Source of the DNA: Skermanella sp. TT6
GTDB taxonomy: Bacteria > Pseudomonadota > Alphaproteobacteria > Azospirillales > Azospirillaceae
DNA: 64,000 nucleotides
Direction of reading: 5' to 3'
NCBI RefSeq assembly: GCF_016653635.2
Contig: NZ_CP067420.1
Coordinates: 3,445,501 to 3,509,500 of the forward strand
The notes below the pieces were generated by a model, which saw only the letters and a list, made by a program, of their open reading frames with translations, did not search any database and was not told the DNA's origin. Position 1 is the stretch's first letter. Every line of letters begins with the position of its first letter. Positions 54,402-64,000 of this stretch are shown piece by piece. Both the position numbers and the translations under genes were made by a program.

Positions 54402-54792
54402 AGTCAAAAACGTAATCCTCGGTACGTGAGTCCGTGCGGCGAGGGCCATGGGCCGACACCGTGGGACAAGACAAGGCGGCGCTCCCGGCGGCCTTTCGAG
54501 CCAGGGGGCGTCGCGCGTAACGAGCGGCTGCTTTCGGAAAATGAGCGAGCGGGGCGATCGGGCGATAGTCGCGTCCGAAGGTCCAGCAATACAATATCCG
54601 CAAGGCACGAGGGGCCGAAATGCGGATACGGCACCATGCCGACCGTCGGGGGCCCAAGCCACTCAACAGGGCTGTAGATAGCACCTTTCCCGGAAATTAC
54701 CAGAGGCGATTTCGATGATATGTGCGCCTGCGGCAAGCTGGCAGGCGGAGGGGCGGTCCGACGCCCCTCCGCCGCCGATGCTCGTCCGGGGA
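54402..54792. other. Long leader of the DEAD-box gene and 3' hairpin of the phosphorylase gene
   Basis: 391 bases. A 12-base perfect stem GGCGGAGGGGCG / CGCCCCTCCGCC (54744-54773) lies 20 bases past the phosphorylase stop; it lacks a T tract but could end or protect that transcript. The rest should be the helicase promoter and a long untranslated leader; it is open in other frames but without coding character. Confidence 0.45.
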
Positions 54793-57300
<2,508 letters not shown>

Positions 57301-57488
57301 GAATCGGATCGCGCGTCCCCTCGTGCCACGCGAATGATTAACCGTGTACCGCTTTTTTAGTTAAGACTTCCTAAGCGTTGCTGTCCGGATCTCGGCGCCC
57401 GGTTCAATTCGCAACATCTTCCCTGGTATCGTGAAGAGAGTAGGATGTGATGTCACCGGCCGTGCCGGCGCCTATCCCGTAGGGCAAG

Positions 57489-58721
57489 ATGCTGGACCAT
57501 ACCACGCATACAAAACTAATCCACCAGAGTGCGCCGGCAAATACGATCAGACGCGCTACCGTTTCGGATATCCCGGCGCTTTTGGAGGTCGAGAACCGCT
57601 CGTTCGAGTCGGACCGCCTCACCCGACGCAACTTCAATTACCTCCTCAAGCGCGGTAACGCCGTGTGCCTGGTCGAGACCCATGCGGCGCCCCCCGGGGC
57701 CGGCACCGCCGGGGAGGGTCCGCCGCAGCCGCGCAGCATCGCGGGCTACGTGCTCCTGCTGTTCAATGCCGGCACTTCCCTGGCGCGGCTCTACTCGTTC
57801 GCGGTCGATCCGGATTTCAGGCGGCAGGGGGTAGCCCAGAGGTTGCTGGCGGAGGCCGAGCGCGAGGCCAAGGAGCATGAATGCGTCTATCTCAGGCTGG
57901 AGGTGCGGCGCGACAACGAGGCGGCGATCGGGCTTTACCGCCGTGCCGGTTACCGGGAATTCGGCATCTACCGGGATTATTACGCCGACCACATGGAGGC
58001 GCTGCGGCTGGAAAAGCGGCTGACCAACGCAGCCGGGCCGCGCGGCATCCGGGTGCCCTATTATGAACAAACTTTGGATTTCACCTGTGGCCCGTCGGCC
58101 CTGATGATGGCGATGAAGGCGCTCGATCCCGCGCTCGACCTGAACAGGGCGCTGGAACTGCGGATCTGGCGGGAATCCACCACCATCTTCATGACATCGG
58201 GCCATGGCGGGTGCGGTCCCTACGGGCTGGCCCTGTCCGCCTGGCGGCGCGGCTTCGACGTGGAACTGGTCCTCAACGACGACCGCGCGCTGTTCCTGGA
58301 CAGCGTGCGCAGCGAGGAAAAGAAGGAGGTGCTCCGGCTCGTCCAGGAGGACATGCAGAAGGACATCGCGGAAACCGACATCGCGGTCGGCTACCGCAGC
58401 TTCGGCGCCGGCGAGCTGACCGAGCTCGTGGCGTCGGGAGCAATCCCGGTGGTGCTGATCAGCTCCTACCGGATCTACCACGAGAAGTTTCCCCACTGGG
58501 TCGTTGTCGCGGGATGCGACGAGCGGTTCTTCTACGTCCACGACCCCCTGGTCGAAACAGCCAAGCACACCAGCGACACGGATCGCGTCAACATGCCCAT
58601 CCTCAAGAAGGACTTCGAGCGCATGGCCCGCTACGGCAAGGCCCAGCTCAAGGCCATGGTCGTCCTCCGATCCCGCCGGCAAGGACCCGGGCGGGGTCAA
58701 ACCCGCCAGGATCAACGCTGA
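57489..58721 (+). CDS. GNAT acetyltransferase fused to a C39-type peptidase
   Basis: 410 residues. Residues about 20-175 form a RimI-like GNAT domain with acetyl-CoA motif VDPDFRRQGVAQRLL. Residues about 185-395 form a papain-like C39 domain with Cys200 (LDFTCGPSALMMAM), His336 (FPHWVVVAG) and Asp352 (YVHDPL), so the protease triad looks intact. C39 proteases usually cut at double-Gly leaders of secreted peptides, but here there is no ABC transporter part. The stop abuts the RimK-type gene start with no gap, so the two are coupled. Function not established; a peptide-modifying role is inferred. Confidence 0.88.
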   Translation: MLDHTTHTKLIHQSAPANTIRRATVSDIPALLEVENRSFESDRLTRRNFNYLLKRGNAVCLVETHAAPPGAGTAGEGPPQPRSIAGYVLLLFNAGTSLARLYSFAVDPDFRRQGVAQRLLAEAEREAKEHECVYLRLEVRRDNEAAIGLYRRAGYREFGIYRDYYADHMEALRLEKRLTNAAGPRGIRVPYYEQTLDFTCGPSALMMAMKALDPALDLNRALELRIWRESTTIFMTSGHGGCGPYGLALSAWRRGFDVELVLNDDRALFLDSVRSEEKKEVLRLVQEDMQKDIAETDIAVGYRSFGAGELTELVASGAIPVVLISSYRIYHEKFPHWVVVAGCDERFFYVHDPLVETAKHTSDTDRVNMPILKKDFERMARYGKAQLKAMVVLRSRRQGPGRGQTRQDQR

Positions 58722-60206
58722 ATGTCGTCCCATCTGATCATCGTCGACAGGTCCTCCGACTTCAAGTTCGACCGCACCGATCTCGAGATCATCACCACCA
58801 AGGACTACATCGCCCGGCCGGACGCGGTCCGGACCCGCAATCCCAAGATCGTCAACCTCAGCCGGGCCTACAGCTACCTGGGCGCCGGCTATTATTGCTC
58901 GCTGCTCGCCGAGGCGCGCACGCAGAAGATCATCCCGTCGGTCAAGACGATCCTGGACCTCAGCCAGAAGAGCATCTACCGCTATGCCCTGCCCGAACTG
59001 GAGGAGCTGCTGCGCAGGCGCCTGAAGCGCATGGCCCAGCCGCCCGAGGCGTCGTTCACGCTCTACAGCTTCTTCGGCAGCGCCGACGACCGCCGGTTCC
59101 AGGACGTGACCCGGCGCGCCTTCGACGTGTTCCGGTGCCCCATGCTGAAGATCCAGGTCCGCCTGAAGGACGACTGGCACATCCATTCCCTCCAGCCCCT
59201 GTCGCTCGACGACCTGAGGCCCGACCAGGAGGACCATTTCCGCGCCTCGCTCGACGCCTATACCAAGGCGACCTGGCGCGAGCCGACCGAGAAGGCGCCG
59301 CCCCGCTACACCATGGCGATGCTGCACAATCCCAAGGACGAGCTGCCGCCCAGCAGCGCCAAGACGCTGCAGAAGTTCATCAGGGCCGGGGAGGCGCTGG
59401 GCATCGCCATCGAGCCGATCGAGAAGAAGGACTATCTGCGGCTCGCGGAGTACGACGCGCTTTTCATCCGCGAGACCACGTCGCTGGACGACCACACCTA
59501 CCGCTTCGCCAAGAAGGCGGAGAAGGAAGGCATGGCGGTGATCGACGACCCCAACTCGATCCTGAGATGCACCAACAAGGTCTACCTGGCCGAACTGCTC
59601 CGGGCGAACAAGGTGCCGGCGCCGAAGACCGTCATCCTCGACAAGGCGAAGGTCGCGACGATCGAGCAGGACATCCCCTACCCCATCGTCCTGAAGATCC
59701 CGGACGGCTCGTTCTCGCGCGGGGTCTTCAAGGTGCAGAACCGGGGAGAGCTGGAGGCGACCGCCGCCGCCCTCTTCGAGGAGTCCGACGTCATCCTCGC
59801 CCAGGAGTTCATGTACACGGAGTTCGACTGGCGGGTCGGCGTGCTGAACCGGCAGCCGATCTTCGTCTGCCAGTACCTGATGGCGAAGAAGCACTGGCAG
59901 ATCGTCAAGCACAACAGCGACGGACGGTTCGAGCAGGGCTCTTTCAAGACCATGCTGGTGGAGGAGGCGCCGAAGGCCGTCGTGGAGATCGCGGTAAAGG
60001 CCGCAGGCCTGATCGGTAATGGCCTCTACGGAGTAGATCTGAAGCAGAATGACCGCGGCATCTTCGTCATCGAGATCAATGACAATCCGAACATTGATAC
60101 GGGCGTGGAGGATCTTAGATTAAAAGATGAATTGTATAAAATTGTCGTTCGCGAGTTCATAAGACGTTTGGATGGTCGGACAAACGGTGAAGCTGGGCGC
60201 GGCTGA
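58722..60206 (+). CDS. RimK-like ATP-grasp ligase with RLAN N-terminal domain
   Basis: 494 residues. The N-terminal 200 residues correspond to the RimK-like ATP-grasp N-terminal domain (LIIVDRSSDFKFD and GAGYYCSLLAEARTQKIIPS). The C-terminal half is a full ATP-grasp fold with NKVYLAELLRANKVPAPKT, PIVLKIPDGSFSRGVFKV, QEFMYTEFDWRVGVL and the metal-binding EINDNPNID. Relatives add glutamate or other amino acids to a carboxylate or protein C-terminus. Immediately downstream of the GNAT-C39 gene, forming a two-gene cassette. The last 25 codons are AT-rich compared with the rest of the gene. Confidence 0.88.
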   Translation: MSSHLIIVDRSSDFKFDRTDLEIITTKDYIARPDAVRTRNPKIVNLSRAYSYLGAGYYCSLLAEARTQKIIPSVKTILDLSQKSIYRYALPELEELLRRRLKRMAQPPEASFTLYSFFGSADDRRFQDVTRRAFDVFRCPMLKIQVRLKDDWHIHSLQPLSLDDLRPDQEDHFRASLDAYTKATWREPTEKAPPRYTMAMLHNPKDELPPSSAKTLQKFIRAGEALGIAIEPIEKKDYLRLAEYDALFIRETTSLDDHTYRFAKKAEKEGMAVIDDPNSILRCTNKVYLAELLRANKVPAPKTVILDKAKVATIEQDIPYPIVLKIPDGSFSRGVFKVQNRGELEATAAALFEESDVILAQEFMYTEFDWRVGVLNRQPIFVCQYLMAKKHWQIVKHNSDGRFEQGSFKTMLVEEAPKAVVEIAVKAAGLIGNGLYGVDLKQNDRGIFVIEINDNPNIDTGVEDLRLKDELYKIVVREFIRRLDGRTNGEAGRG

Positions 60207-60665
60207 TCGATATACCGCTTATTTGCACTTCTCCCGCGAATTTCTTTGGCTCGCCCGATTGGAACATTCGCAAACGGTCCACGTTGAAATCGCACCAACA
60301 CCGGAGCAACCGGGCCGGCGCCAGGAACTGGAGCCACCGGGCACGCTCCGCAGCGACGAGGGATCGACAAGCCGACCGTGACCAGCATGGACCGCTCATG
60401 AAGTGAACCATAGGGACCGGGTCCGACAAGGCGCCGACATCGGCGCCGGATCCGGGGAGGGCCGGCTGCCACCGGCACTCCAGGGCGAAGCTTTGCCCGC
60501 GATGCGGGACAAGTTCACCTCCGCCGACCAAGACCCGGTGAGGCACCGGGCGTTCCAGGACCTGCCAGTCCGGACCGCCAAGGACCACACCCACTCCCGA
60601 CCGTTCGAGGGCGCAGCACCTAACCCGGGACCGCCCTCCCAGAACAGAGACCATTGGAGCGTACT
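60207..60665. other. Promoter and leader region of the ECF sigma gene
   Basis: 459 bases. It contains the EcfG-type promoter at 60261-60285 and then about 370 bases of GC-rich leader. Frames within it (for example 60403-60693) overlap the sigma start and look non-coding. No terminator with a T tract was found after the RimK-like gene. Confidence 0.45.
60261..60285 (+). promoter_or_regulatory. EcfG-type general stress promoter upstream of the ECF sigma gene
   Basis: GGAAC, 16 bases, CGTT. Correct spacing and orientation for EcfG. The start codon of the sigma gene is about 380 bases downstream, an unusually long leader, but no other plus-strand gene intervenes. Confidence 0.6.
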
Positions 60666-61139
60666 ATGGCTTACTCGTTCGACATGGAACTAGTCAACTG
60701 CATTCCCAACCTGCAGCGCTATGCCTGTAAGCTGACCCGCGACGCTTCGAGCGCCGAAGATCTCACCCAGGACTGCCTGGCGCGTGCCCTGTCGCGGTCC
60801 CATCGCTTCGAACCCGGCACCAACATGCAGGCATGGCTGACGACCATGCTGAAGAACCTCCACTTCAACAACCTGCAGCGCGACAAGCACGTCACCAAGG
60901 TCGAGCTGTGGGACCACGCCATGTCGGTCGAGCCCGCCCAGCTCTCCCGCCTCGTGTTCCGCGACGTCGACAAGGCCTTCGACAGCCTGACCCCCTGCCA
61001 GCGCAAGGTCGTGCGGCTGGTCGCCATCGAAGGCCGCCCCTACCAGGAAGCGGCGGAGAAGCTGAACGTCTCCATCGGCACGATCCGGTCGCGCCTGTGC
61101 CGCGCGCGAGAGCGCCTGAACACCCTGATGGCCGCCTGA
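60666..61139 (+). CDS. ECF-type RNA polymerase sigma factor
   Basis: 157 residues. Region 2 (about 8-75: LQRYACKLTRDASSAEDLTQDCLARAL, then FEPGTNMQAWLTTMLKNLHFNNLQR) and region 4 (about 100-155: FDSLTPCQRKVVRLVAIEGRPYQEAAEKLNVSIGTIRSRLCRARERL). The FxPGTNMxAWLxTxLxN pattern is typical of the EcfG/ECF15-like group. ATG with GGAG 6 bases upstream. It is followed by a small anti-sigma-like gene and preceded by a general-stress promoter, suggesting a stress cascade or autoregulation. PhyR is not in the window. Confidence 0.9.
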   Translation: MAYSFDMELVNCIPNLQRYACKLTRDASSAEDLTQDCLARALSRSHRFEPGTNMQAWLTTMLKNLHFNNLQRDKHVTKVELWDHAMSVEPAQLSRLVFRDVDKAFDSLTPCQRKVVRLVAIEGRPYQEAAEKLNVSIGTIRSRLCRARERLNTLMAA

Positions 61140-61469
61140 CGGGAGACTGCCCGGACGCTCCACGGCTCCTGCCGTACGCCCGAAGGGAGGTGGTCGGGGC
61201 GAAGCCGCCGGGCACCTCCCGCCGGAACAAGGAGAGGGGGAACTTTGTTTAGGACCCGACGCCACGATTGTAGCCGGTCAACCCGCTTTTTCATGCATAC
61301 CGGGAGGTCGCGGTCCGCGAACACCATTGCGGATACCCGGTGGTTTAGCGTAAATGGCATGGAACTGCTTGACGGCCTCAGGAGTGCTCATGTCCATCAG
61401 GAGACCGCCTGCTTCGGTTTGTTCCCGTTGCGGGGTGAACCGCCCCTAGTAGCGCCGGGATGTACACCA
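61140..61469. other. Region between sigma and anti-sigma genes
   Basis: 330 bases. GGAAC (61224-61228), 17 bases, TGTT is a weaker EcfG-like match and could be a separate promoter for the anti-sigma-like gene. The anti-sigma frame is open upstream to 61245 but the extra residues look non-coding and are Arg/His/Thr-rich. Confidence 0.4.
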
Positions 61470-61703
61470 ATGAAGCGACTGACCATGAGCGACATCAATG
61501 CCTATCTTGATGGCGCGCTGAGCGACGAGGAGAAACGGGAGGTGGAGTTGGTGATCAAGACCGACATCGAAGCCGCCGCCCTGCTCCAGCAGTATCGCCA
61601 GCATGTTCAGGAGCTTCACCGGATCTATGACGGCGTCCTCAACGAACCGGTTCCCGAGCGGATGCTGGACATTCTCCGCCGGCGCAGGTCGGAAGGGACC
61701 TGA
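61470..61703 (+). CDS. Small soluble anti-sigma-factor-like protein
   Basis: 77 residues. MSDINAYLDGALSDEEKREVELVIKTDIEAAALLQQYRQHV follows the AYLDGxLxxxExxxVExxLxxDxxA pattern of anti-sigma N-terminal domains, and the end (LHRIYDGVLNEPVPERMLDIL) carries the EPVPxRxLxxL motif found in both anti-sigma proteins and NepR. There is no membrane helix or zinc motif. Position just after the ECF sigma gene suggests it sequesters that factor in the cytoplasm. The start could be 61470 or 61485; neither has a strong ribosome site. Confidence 0.72.
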   Translation: MKRLTMSDINAYLDGALSDEEKREVELVIKTDIEAAALLQQYRQHVQELHRIYDGVLNEPVPERMLDILRRRRSEGT

Positions 61704-61815
61704 GGCGCAGGTTCGGGCTGCCGGCCTCACATCTTCGTGGTACAAGCGGAACCCGCATCCGGGCGGGGCGTTCATATTCCTCGGTCGAACATCCAGGAAG
61801 ATCGGGCGCCTTTGA

Positions 61816-63294
61816 ATGCCGTTGCCGCCGAAGAAGAAAGAACGCCGCGAACTGATCGGTCCCGTCCTGCATTTCCGGGGCGTGCAGGGCGACCGCTGGC
61901 GGGTTTCCGCCCTTTTCGTCCTGACCGGGGCGGCCGAACCCCCGGACATGGCGGTCGACGGCGTGATGCTTCCGGTGCCGCCCCGCCATGTCGCGTCGCA
62001 GGGCCGGCACCATGTCTGGCGGTGGGAATTCGCGGTCCCGCGCGCCGCGGACGACACCCGCGCCGGGTACGGCTTCCGCGGCGGCGACCGCTGGTACATG
62101 ACGGTGCCCGGCCTGTCCGGCAGGCCGCGGATCGCCTATACCGCCTGCAACGGGACCGAGGACGAATCGGTGTTCAGCCAGCAGGACCTGCCGCGCAACG
62201 CGCGCTGGGGCCACCTGAACGCCCAGCACCGCGCCCGCCCCTTCCACCTGCTCCTGCACGGCGGCGACCAGCTCTATGCCGACGCGGTCTGGGACGATTG
62301 CCCCTCCCTGCGGCAGTGGAGTTCACTGCCCTCGCGGGAGCAGCTGTCGGCCCCGTTCACGCCCGCGATGTCGGAGGAGGCCGAAAACTTCTACTTCGAC
62401 CTCTATTGCCGCCAGTGGAGCCAAGCCGAGGCGGCGACCCTTCTGTCCACCGTTCCGTCCGTCATGATGTGGGACGACCACGACATCTTCGACGGCTGGG
62501 GCTCCCATCCCGACGACCGGCGGACCTGCCCGGTGTTCCAGGGGGTCTATGGGGTCGCGCGCCGAAGCTTCGCCCTGTTCCAGGTCGGCTGCGCGCCTGA
62601 CGACCCGCCGGATTGCGTGTGGGGCGGCGAACTGGGCACCTTCACCCAGGGCTTCCGCATCGGCGACCTGGGGATCTTCGCCCCGGACCTGCGCACCGAG
62701 CGGACCCAGGGGCGCGTGATGTCCGAGGCCACCTGGGAGGCCCTGCCCGGCTGGCTCGACCGGTTCGACGGGTGCCGACACCTGCTCCTGCTGTCGAGCG
62801 TGCCGATGGTCTTCGCCAACCTGCACGCGCTGGAGAAGCTGATCAACTTCCTGCCGGCGCAGGCCTCGATGGAGGACGACCTGCGCGACCAGTGGCGCAG
62901 CTATGTCCACGAGGAGGAATATATCCGTCTCGTCCGCCTGCTGGGGACCGCCGCCCGCGAGCGGGGCATGCGGATCACCGTGGTCTCCGGCGAGATCCAC
63001 CTGGGCGCCTGCGGGGTGATCCACGGCCCCGGCTTCGACCTGTGGCAGCTGACCTCCTCCGGGATCGTCCACCCGGCGCCCTCCAGGATGTACGCGAACG
63101 TCCTGGAACGCCTGAGCCGCGGGACGGAGACGATCGCAGACGGCACGACGCTGGAGATGGTGCCCTTTCCCGAGACCGGCCGCCGCTACATCCGGGCGCG
63201 GAACTGGCTGGCCCTCCATTTCGACGAGGAGGGCCGCCTGAACGCGCACTGGCAGGTCGAGGGCGAGCGGGAACCGCTGATACGGGTCGTCTAG
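61816..63294 (+). CDS. PhoD-like phosphatase family protein
   Basis: 492 residues, no signal peptide. Metallophosphatase motifs: LLLHGGDQLYADAVWDD, MMWDDHDIFDGWGSH, and VVSGEIHLGACGVI supply metal ligands as in PhoD-type enzymes. The N-terminal 100 residues form a beta-rich domain (LIGPVLHFRGVQGDRWRVSALFV). Since it lacks an export signal, it may act on intracellular phosphodiesters or polyphosphorylated compounds rather than scavenging phosphate; no Pho box was found upstream. It overlaps the convergent methyltransferase gene by 4 bases. Confidence 0.87.
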   Translation: MPLPPKKKERRELIGPVLHFRGVQGDRWRVSALFVLTGAAEPPDMAVDGVMLPVPPRHVASQGRHHVWRWEFAVPRAADDTRAGYGFRGGDRWYMTVPGLSGRPRIAYTACNGTEDESVFSQQDLPRNARWGHLNAQHRARPFHLLLHGGDQLYADAVWDDCPSLRQWSSLPSREQLSAPFTPAMSEEAENFYFDLYCRQWSQAEAATLLSTVPSVMMWDDHDIFDGWGSHPDDRRTCPVFQGVYGVARRSFALFQVGCAPDDPPDCVWGGELGTFTQGFRIGDLGIFAPDLRTERTQGRVMSEATWEALPGWLDRFDGCRHLLLLSSVPMVFANLHALEKLINFLPAQASMEDDLRDQWRSYVHEEEYIRLVRLLGTAARERGMRITVVSGEIHLGACGVIHGPGFDLWQLTSSGIVHPAPSRMYANVLERLSRGTETIADGTTLEMVPFPETGRRYIRARNWLALHFDEEGRLNAHWQVEGEREPLIRVV

Positions 63295-64000
63295 GCCGCC
63301 CGCCGGGCGACCAGGACCAGGCCGGGCACCGGCTGTCCCCTTTCCCAGCGGGGCACCGCCTCCTCCAGCACGACGATCTCCAGACCCGCCTCGGCGGCCA
63401 TGCGGCGGACATAGGCCGGGCTGTGGGTGAAGCGGCGCGACGGGCCGAGCGCGAAGCCGTCGCCGTCGCACCGCTCCGTCGTCGCGCAGAACAGGCCGCC
63501 GGGCTTCAAGGCCAGGGCGGCGGCTGCCATCACCTCGGCCAAGCCGCCCACATAGACGAGCACGTCGGCCGCGACGACGAGATCCCAGTTCCCCGAGTCC
63601 CGCGCCATCACCGCGGTCATCTCGCCGACTTCCAGGCCGTCGTAGACGCCCCGGCTCCCGGCCTTCTTCACCATGCGGGGCGCCAGGTCGGACCCGTGGA
63701 GCCGGGCGGCCAGCGGCCTGAAGGCGACGCCGGCAAGCCCCGTGCCGCAACCGACGTCCAGCACGTGGAGATCGGCGGCACCCGCCCCGAGCACCTGGTC
63801 GACGGCCGCCCGAAGGGTTTGGGGCGCCTGGTACTTCAGGCGGATGGTCAGGTCCTCGTCGAATCGCTCCGCGTAGCGGTCGAACAGGGCGCGGACATAG
63901 GCCTGCGACATGGTCTCGGTCGTATCGCCCTCGATCCGGGCGATCAGGAGTTCGGCGCCGTGGGGATCGGCGGGATCGGCGTCGAGGCAGGCCCGGAGCG
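63291..64000 (-). CDS. SAM-dependent methyltransferase, N-terminus beyond the window
   Basis: The frame is open to the window edge. Visible residues begin LRACLDADPADPHGAELLIARIEGDTTETM, which looks like the end of a TPR-containing region, then AYVRALFDRYAERFD and the methyltransferase core with motif I VLDVGCGTGLAGVAF and GLFCATTE. This layout is common in predicted TPR methyltransferases of alphaproteobacteria. A Met at 63911 could be read as a start but upstream coding sequence makes truncation by the window more likely. Target unknown. Overlaps the phosphatase stop by 4 bases. Confidence 0.85.
   Translation of the reverse strand, partial: LRACLDADPADPHGAELLIARIEGDTTETMSQAYVRALFDRYAERFDEDLTIRLKYQAPQTLRAAVDQVLGAGAADLHVLDVGCGTGLAGVAFRPLAARLHGSDLAPRMVKKAGSRGVYDGLEVGEMTAVMARDSGNWDLVVAADVLVYVGGLAEVMAAAALALKPGGLFCATTERCDGDGFALGPSRRFTHSPAYVRRMAAEAGLEIVVLEEAVPRWERGQPVPGLVLVARRAA

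Noticed and set aside
60403-60693. Plus-strand frame of 96 codons before the sigma gene
   Set aside because: No family, poor ribosome site and overlap with the sigma start; more likely untranslated leader.

Overview
The window is about 65-70% GC, has dense short-spaced genes on both strands, and carries alphaproteobacterial hallmarks: GGAAC-N16-CGTT general-stress promoters, a MaoC-phosphotransacetylase fusion followed by acetate kinase, a tandem-11-mer Pho box and a Zur box. Gene content and dispersed GGCCGGACTTGATCCGGCC palindromes fit a Rhodospirillales/Azospirillaceae chromosome such as Skermanella. The genus is an inference from remembered gene content, not a search.

Layout. 0-8.9 kb is signalling and transport: a DUF2934 stress protein, a receiver plus hybrid kinase pair, an MFS exporter, a solute-binding protein plus chemoreceptor pair and a LuxR-type regulator. 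9.2-14 kb has phosphotransacetylase/acetate kinase, two small envelope lipoproteins and a porin. 14.4-19.9 kb has two paralogous K+/H+ antiporters flanking a DedA protein and a PEP-CTERM GDSL hydrolase. 20-29.3 kb has a RhlE-like helicase, an SDR, a Tat-exported PhoX phosphatase under a Pho box, an orphan terminase-small-subunit-like gene, a Zur/CobW zinc unit and an SLC13 permease. 29.3-38.4 kb has a SprA-type metalloprotease, HrpB, a flavoprotein, a soluble MCP-like protein, a YdjM hydrolase, and DUF779 with an ExaC-like aldehyde dehydrogenase.

38.6-51.3 kb is the most plastic part. It holds a GIY-YIG gene, a complete IS1595-family element with an 8-bp target duplication and an A7 frameshift, a three-gene transglutaminase / DUF2126 amidoligase / circularly permuted ATP-grasp-alpha-E operon, a diguanylate cyclase whose ribosome-binding site sits in a hairpin, an 89-bp tandem repeat, and a group II intron inserted behind the hairpin of a dispersed repeat. 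51.3-64 kb has release factor 3, a second DEAD-box helicase, glycogen phosphorylase, a GNAT-C39 peptidase fusion with a RimK-like ligase, an ECF sigma / anti-sigma pair under a general-stress promoter, a PhoD-like phosphatase and a methyltransferase cut by the window edge.

Themes. Two separate ATP-grasp loci (40.7-47.6 kb and 57.5-60.2 kb) look like peptide or amide-bond modification systems without assigned products and are the best candidates for undescribed biology. Three near-perfect EcfG-type promoters tie the DUF2934 gene, the glycine-zipper lipoprotein and the ECF sigma gene into one stress regulon. Phosphate (PhoX) and zinc (Fur-family/CobW) regulation can be read from operators. No tRNA, rRNA or CRISPR array was recognised.
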